This document shows, piece after piece, positions 30,882-34,766 of a stretch of DNA of 34,766 nt (position 1 is the first letter of the stretch; each line of letters begins with the position of its first letter). The notes beneath the pieces were generated by a model that was not told the origin of the DNA, did no database searches, and was given only the letters and a program-made list of their open reading frames with translations. A program made the position numbers and the translations under genes. Source of the DNA: Mycobacterium triplex (GTDB lineage Bacteria > Actinomycetota > Actinomycetes > Mycobacteriales > Mycobacteriaceae); NCBI RefSeq assembly GCF_000689255.1, contig NZ_HG964446.1:4771341-4806106 (forward strand). The letters run 5' to 3'.

Positions 30882-31748
30882 TCATTTGCGCAGCGTGAAC
30901 TGGTTGACGTCGATGTAGCCGTCCCGGAACGCCTCGGCGCAGCCGGTCAGGTACCTCATGTAGCGCTGGTAGACCTGTTCGGATTGGATCCGGACGGCGT
31001 CTTCGTGGCGCTGCAGCAACGCCTCGGCCCAGTGGTCCAACGTCCTGGCGTAGTGCAGCCGCAGCGACTGGCGGCGGGCCAGGTTGAATCCCATCTTCGA
31101 GGCGTGGAACTCCACCATCTCGATCGCGGGCAGCTGGCCGCCCGGGAAGATCTCGCGGGCGATGAAATCGTTGAAGCTGGTCTGCTCCTCGGTCATCGGC
31201 AGGCCGTGTTCGACGATCTGCTGCGCGGTCAGCATGGTGATCGTGTGCAGCAGCATCACCCCGTCGGCGGGCAGGGCGCGGTAGGCCATCGCAAAGAAAT
31301 CGTCGTAGCGGTCGTAGCCGAAGTGTTCGAACGCGCCGATGGAGACGATCCGGTCGGCGGATTCGTCGAACTGTTCCCAGCCGCGCAACAACACCCGTCG
31401 GCTGCGGGTGGTGTCCATCGCGTCGAACGTTCTCTGCACATGGGCGGCCTGGTGTTCGGACAACGTCAGCCCGACGACGTTGACGTCGTACTTCTCGATC
31501 GCGCGGCGCGACGTGGCGCCCCAGCCGCAACCGACGTCCAACAGCGTCATGCCGGGGCGCAGACCCAGCTTGCCCAGCGACAGGTCCATCTTGCGCAGCT
31601 GCGCCTGTTCGAGGGTGATCGGCTGCAGACGATCGAAGTACGCGCAGCTGTAGGTCATGGTGGGGTCGAGGAACAGCCGGAAGAAGTCGTCGGACAGGTC
31701 GTAGTGCGCCTGGACGTCTTCGAAGTGCGGGGTCAGATTCTCCGTCAT
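30882..31748 (-). CDS. Mycolic acid cyclopropane synthase, PcaA-like SAM methyltransferase
   Basis: Adds a methylene from SAM across a double bond of meromycolate chains. 288 residues (PcaA 287). N-terminal signature YDLSDDFFRLFLDPT, then YSCAYF (Cys35); SAM loop LLDVGCGWG (69-77); SIGAFEHF (137-143, Glu141) and His168 in LLHTI; Tyr233 in HYARTLDHW; ending NQFTLRK. The residues that hold bicarbonate in this family are Cys35, Glu141, His168 and Tyr233, all present. It is nearest to PcaA among the cmaA/mmaA/umaA group by memory, but the stretch at residues 170-200 differs, so it is a divergent paralogue. ATG at 31748 with AGGGAGG about 12 bases ahead. Not at this position in M. tuberculosis. 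Confidence 0.9.
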   Translation of the reverse strand: MTENLTPHFEDVQAHYDLSDDFFRLFLDPTMTYSCAYFDRLQPITLEQAQLRKMDLSLGKLGLRPGMTLLDVGCGWGATSRRAIEKYDVNVVGLTLSEHQAAHVQRTFDAMDTTRSRRVLLRGWEQFDESADRIVSIGAFEHFGYDRYDDFFAMAYRALPADGVMLLHTITMLTAQQIVEHGLPMTEEQTSFNDFIAREIFPGGQLPAIEMVEFHASKMGFNLARRQSLRLHYARTLDHWAEALLQRHEDAVRIQSEQVYQRYMRYLTGCAEAFRDGYIDVNQFTLRK

Positions 31749-31911
31749 GGCAGCCAGGTGCCTCCCTGAACTCCGGGGCCATTACCTACGTGACGAGGCG
31801 CGCGCCGACCCGGTTCACCCCGACTTCCCCAAAATGCCCGGGTCAAACCGCTGGTGCCATGGCGTAACGTGGCAGCCGGCAAGGTTTTTCGCGTAGAAAG
31901 GTTTGCTAGTC

Positions 31912-32196
31912 ATGGCTGTGTTGACGGATCAACAAGTAGACGCCGCACTGCCCGACCTCGACGGCTGGGAACGTGCCGACGGAGCATTGCGCCGTTCGAT
32001 CAAGTTTGAAAGCTTCCTGGCCGGCATCGACGCGGTGCGCCGGGTGGGCGAGCACGCCGAACGCAAAGACCACCATCCCGATATCGACATTCGTTGGCGG
32101 ACAGTGACTTTCGCGCTCGTCACGCACTCCGAGGGCGGTATCACCAAAAACGATGTAGAGATGGCGCGCGATATCAACGGAATCGTCGCGGGCTAG
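31912..32196 (+). CDS. Pterin-4a-carbinolamine dehydratase (PCD/DCoH), Rv1159A-like
   Basis: 94 residues. Dehydrates 4a-hydroxytetrahydropterin in pterin recycling. The active-site motif is HAERKDHHPDIDIRW (H54, H55, P56), with His72 in THSEGGIT. The ATG at 31912 has AGAAAGG 10 bases upstream; a TTG at 31903 would add three residues. It is divergent from the cyclopropane synthase (163 bases) and overlaps pimE tail-to-tail by 4 bases. No pterin-dependent hydroxylase is nearby, so its partner is unclear; the same orphan state applies in M. tuberculosis. Confidence 0.93.
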   Translation: MAVLTDQQVDAALPDLDGWERADGALRRSIKFESFLAGIDAVRRVGEHAERKDHHPDIDIRWRTVTFALVTHSEGGITKNDVEMARDINGIVAG

Positions 32197-33545
32197 CCCA
32201 GCGACGACGCGGCCCGCGGTTGCGATTGCCGGGCAGGCGCGGAATCCGAGCCGGCCCTTCGTTTGCCAGACGCGGCGATGACAATCAGCGTTGCCACCGC
32301 CGCCGCGGTGTAGGCCAGCCCCGCCCAGGCGAAGTACCAGGGTCGGCTGATCTGCCAGATGTTGGGCTGGGCGAACAGCAGCAACCACGGCACGCCGACG
32401 ATGGTCAGCGCCAGCCAGCCCCAGCCCGCGATCCGCATGCCGGGCCGGTTGCACGACGGTCCGTGAATAAGCCACATCATCAGCGGCACCAGCCACACCC
32501 AGTGATGCGTCCAGGAAATCGGCGACATCAGCAGCGCGAACATCTCGACCACCAACAACTTGCCGAGCCGATCCGAGGAGTCCACGGCGCGCCACGCCAG
32601 GACGGCGAGCACCGCCGTGACGGCGATGGCGACCAACACCAGCGGAGAAAACCCGGCGTCGTGGCCCAGGATCCGGGAAATGCCGCCGCGCCAGGACTGA
32701 TTGATCGAGGTCGCAATCGGCCCCACCCGGCGCGCGTCGCCGAGCAGATCGGTGAAGTAGTAGCGAGTCTGATCGCCGACGATCAACACCGACAGCGCGA
32801 CGGTGCCGAAGAAGACGACCGCCGAGAACGCGGCCGCGGCGAACCGTCGGACACCGACGAGATAGACACCGGCGATGGCCGGGGTCAATTTGATCCCCGC
32901 GGCCACGCCGACCAACAGACCCGAGAGCCACCAGCGCGTGGTGTAGACCGCCCACAGCACCGCCAGCATCAGAAAGACGTTGATCTGCCCGTAGTCGAAG
33001 TTGTTGCGCAGCGGCTCGATCCAGATCGTGATCGCCGTCCACGCCATCGCGACGCACCGGCCGCTGCCGGGCGGCACGCCGAGTAAGCGCTGGCTGATCC
33101 GAACCGAGCCGTACAACGCGGCCATCATGGCGACCAGCCACAGAAAACTTGCCAGCCCGAACGGCAGCAGGTGCAGCGGGTAGAACACGATCGCCGCGAA
33201 CGGCGGATACGTGAACGGCAGCGGGAAGTCGGGCGTGTGCTCGCTGTAGACGAAGTCGTACAGCGTGCCGGGGTGCTCGATCGCGGCCGCGCCGCCCAGA
33301 TATACGTGCAGGTCGACGAAGTTCGCGCCGTTGCGCGTCAGGTACGTCAAGCCGAGCCGTGCGGCGACGCTCACGACCAACAGCAGCGGCGCGGCGGAGT
33401 TCATCAGACTCGCCAGGCGCCGGGAGACGGGTGCCGCCGGGGCGGCCGGATTGGTGTCTACCCGCCTGACTTTAGCGACGACGGCGCCCGGGGGCGTCCC
33501 GGCGACCGGCTGGTCACCGCGATCACTCGTCTCGATAACGATCAA
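32193..33545 (-). CDS. pimE: PimE, polyprenyl-phosphomannose-dependent alpha-1,2-mannosyltransferase
   Basis: GT-C family integral membrane enzyme that adds the fifth mannose to PIM4, giving polar PIMs (AcPIM6). 450 residues with about 11 helices; the catalytic Asp is D78 in ANFVDLHVYLGG in the first external loop, and TYPPFAAIVFYPLHLLPFG and NQSWRGGISRILGHDAG match Rv1159. The only upstream start in frame is a TTG at 33545, 5 bases from a CRP-like palindrome, so a leaderless transcript or a start further in cannot be excluded. Works with LpqW, which is also in the window, in PIM/LAM synthesis. Cytoplasmic membrane. Confidence 0.93.
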   Translation of the reverse strand: MIVIETSDRGDQPVAGTPPGAVVAKVRRVDTNPAAPAAPVSRRLASLMNSAAPLLLVVSVAARLGLTYLTRNGANFVDLHVYLGGAAAIEHPGTLYDFVYSEHTPDFPLPFTYPPFAAIVFYPLHLLPFGLASFLWLVAMMAALYGSVRISQRLLGVPPGSGRCVAMAWTAITIWIEPLRNNFDYGQINVFLMLAVLWAVYTTRWWLSGLLVGVAAGIKLTPAIAGVYLVGVRRFAAAAFSAVVFFGTVALSVLIVGDQTRYYFTDLLGDARRVGPIATSINQSWRGGISRILGHDAGFSPLVLVAIAVTAVLAVLAWRAVDSSDRLGKLLVVEMFALLMSPISWTHHWVWLVPLMMWLIHGPSCNRPGMRIAGWGWLALTIVGVPWLLLFAQPNIWQISRPWYFAWAGLAYTAAAVATLIVIAASGKRRAGSDSAPARQSQPRAASSLG

Positions 33546-33550
33546 ATAAA

Positions 33551-33566
33551 TGCCACACGTGTCACT
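33551..33566. promoter_or_regulatory. CRP-like palindrome between pimE and the Rv1158c-like gene
   Basis: TGCCACACGTGTCACT contains the perfect 8-bp palindrome ACACGTGT (33555-33562) and fits TGTGA-N6-TCACA with three mismatches. It sits in an 85-bp divergent interval, 5 bases from the pimE start and 64 bases from the ATG at 33631. I recall Rv1158c among reported targets of the M. tuberculosis CRP, not checked. Confidence 0.4.
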
Positions 33567-33630
33567 TGAGTCCCACCAGCATCAAAGTAGCTTCGGCTCC
33601 GTCACCTGTTGTCGATCCCTTGGGGGAGCA

Positions 33631-34314
33631 ATGCCAAGCATCTGGACTTTCGCGAAAGCCGCCGCCGTCGTCGTCGGTTCGTCCGCCGCCCTACTCACGG
33701 GCGGTATCGCCCACGCCGACCCCGTGTCGGCCGTTCCCGACCCCGTGCAGAACATCCCGCAGCAGTTGATCGCCTCGGCGGCCAACGCCCCGCAGATTCT
33801 GCAGAACCTCGCGACCGCCCTCGGCGCTCAGCCGCCGCAGGCACCGGCCGCTCCCGGTATCACCTTCCCGGGAATGACCTCGGCCGCACAGGCGCCCGCG
33901 GCGTCCGCCCCGGCCGGAATCCCGTCCATCCCGGGTCTCACCCCCGCCACGCCGACCGCCCCGACGGCGGCCAGCCCGACGGTTCCCGGTCTCGGCTCGA
34001 TCCCTGGATTGGGACAGACCACCCCGGCGGCTCCCGCCGCGCCGGCGAGTTCCGGTATCCCCGGGCTGAGCTCGATCCCGGGCCTGACGTCGCCGACGGC
34101 ACCTGCGCCCGCCGCCGCACCGGCGTCGGCTCCGCTGTCGAACGTGGCGAACGTGAACATGCCGGCGCTGCCCGGCCTGCCGCTGAACGTGCCGCCGAAA
34201 CTGTCGCTTCCGGGCGACCTGACGTCGCTCGCCACGGGCACCGTTCCGGGGACGCCGGCCGCCCCGGCTCCCGCGCCGGCAACGCCGCCGTCGCTGCTCT
34301 CGGCCCTGCCCTGA
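33631..34314 (+). CDS. Ala/Pro-rich secreted protein, Rv1158c-like
   Basis: 227 residues, the length I recall for Rv1158c. ATG at 33631 with GGGGGAG 2-3 bases before it. Residues 1-29 are a signal peptide (basic start, then AAAVVVGSSAALLTGGIAHA, cleavage HA-DP). The mature part is low-complexity and built from IPGL/VPGL units (IPSIPGLTP, VPGLGSIPGLGQ, IPGLSSIPGLTS, MPALPGLP) separated by Ala/Pro/Thr linkers. No cysteine is seen. A cell-wall or extracellular function is expected but unknown. The longer frame from 33550 starts outside the ribosome site. Confidence 0.8.
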   Translation: MPSIWTFAKAAAVVVGSSAALLTGGIAHADPVSAVPDPVQNIPQQLIASAANAPQILQNLATALGAQPPQAPAAPGITFPGMTSAAQAPAASAPAGIPSIPGLTPATPTAPTAASPTVPGLGSIPGLGQTTPAAPAAPASSGIPGLSSIPGLTSPTAPAPAAAPASAPLSNVANVNMPALPGLPLNVPPKLSLPGDLTSLATGTVPGTPAAPAPAPATPPSLLSALP

Positions 34315-34346
34315 GTAATCACCCAACCGAAGGACGGGAGGACATC

Positions 34347-34766
34347 GTGGCAAGCACTTGGAATCTGTCCAAAGGTTTGGCCGCGGTCGTGACGGCATCG
34401 GCTGCCGCGTTCGGGTTGTGCCCGAGCGCGGCAGCCGATCCGGCGGCACCGCTGCCGATACCCCAACCCAACGCCGCGCAGGGGCTTCCCGGCCTGCCCG
34501 CGCTGTCGCAGCTGAGCCCGATCATTCAGCAGGCGGCAACCGATCCTGGTCAGGCGACACAGCTGCTGATGGCCGCCGCACAAGCGTTCGCCCATAACCC
34601 GTCCGCGCCCGGCGAATCGAAGAACGTGGCCGCGTCGGTGAATCAATTCGTTCAGGAGCCGGGCGCCCCGGTTCCCGGTGCGCCGGCGCCGATCGCCGCC
34701 CCGGCCGAACATGTTCCCGGGGCCGGCATCGTGCCGGGCACCCAGGCGCACCTGCCCACGGGCATC
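34347..34766 (+). CDS. Ala/Pro-rich secreted protein, Rv1157c-like (3' end outside window)
   Basis: The frame from the GTG at 34347 (GGACGGGAGGACATC upstream, so a GGAGG site) stays open to the window edge, 140 codons. The start VASTWNLSKGLAAVVTASAA followed by AFGLCPSAAADP is a signal peptide with likely cleavage before DPAAPL, and its first part parallels the neighbour at 33631 (MPSIWTFAKAAAVVVGSSAA): the two look like paralogues made by duplication. The mature region has a helical stretch (LSPIIQQAATDPGQATQLLM) and then Pro/Ala-rich linkers. The C-terminus is missing, so length is unknown. The 32-base gap suggests an operon with the preceding gene. Confidence 0.75.
   Translation, partial: MASTWNLSKGLAAVVTASAAAFGLCPSAAADPAAPLPIPQPNAAQGLPGLPALSQLSPIIQQAATDPGQATQLLMAAAQAFAHNPSAPGESKNVAASVNQFVQEPGAPVPGAPAPIAAPAEHVPGAGIVPGTQAHLPTGI

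Overview
The window is high-GC DNA from a Mycobacterium, most likely a non-tuberculous species. It carries a PPE-PPW C-terminus, FbiC (coenzyme F420), MshB (mycothiol), PimE and LpqW (mannosylated lipids), a PcaA-type mycolate cyclopropane synthase and a TB8.4-type secreted antigen. From about 10.7 to 34.8 kb the gene order matches, from memory, the M. tuberculosis stretch Rv1178 to Rv1157c read in reverse (dapC, fdxC, TB8.4, fbiC, Rv1171-like, mshB, tetR, lpqW, typA, narIJHG, mutT2, pterin dehydratase, pimE, Rv1158c-like, Rv1157c-like). Compared with that stretch, the PE/PPE genes are missing and an F420-type oxidoreductase, a small hypothetical gene and a cyclopropane synthase are present between mutT2 and the pterin dehydratase.

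Left third (1-10.6 kb). A PPE gene tail and a proline-rich secreted protein come first. Then follows a tightly overlapping sulfation operon: a Stf0-type trehalose 2-sulfotransferase, CysD and a CysN-CysC fusion. These make PAPS from ATP and sulfate and would use it on a trehalose lipid precursor. Downstream in the same direction are a one-helix mini-ORF, a YeiH-type exporter, a 31-codon ORF that looks like the stub of a fatty acyl-AMP ligase (FadD21/23 type), and a GAP/Sap-family membrane protein of the kind used for surface export of sulfolipid or glycopeptidolipid. On the opposite strand are a LipC/LipO-type hydrolase and an APC permease with an unusual C-terminal OB-fold domain.

Middle (10.6-22.1 kb). 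dapC and fdxC are divergent from a TB8.4-like gene across a 433-bp intergenic region with a good CRP-type operator. The rest is fbiC, a decayed maleylpyruvate-isomerase-family gene, an Rv1171-like membrane gene, a previously easy-to-miss 35-aa ORF, mshB, a TetR regulator, lpqW and typA.

Right third (22.1-34.8 kb). The narGHJI respiratory nitrate reductase operon is followed upstream by mutT2 and an LLM-class oxidoreductase. Next are a PcaA-like synthase, a pterin-4a-carbinolamine dehydratase, pimE, and two tandem Ala/Pro-rich secreted paralogues, the last cut by the window end.

No tRNA, rRNA, CRISPR array, insertion sequence or phage gene was recognised. The main leads are the sulfation module with its decayed lipid-locus remnant, the permease/OB-fold fusion, the small ORFs, and the CRP-like operators. 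Names and M. tuberculosis comparisons come from memory of the families, not from a search.
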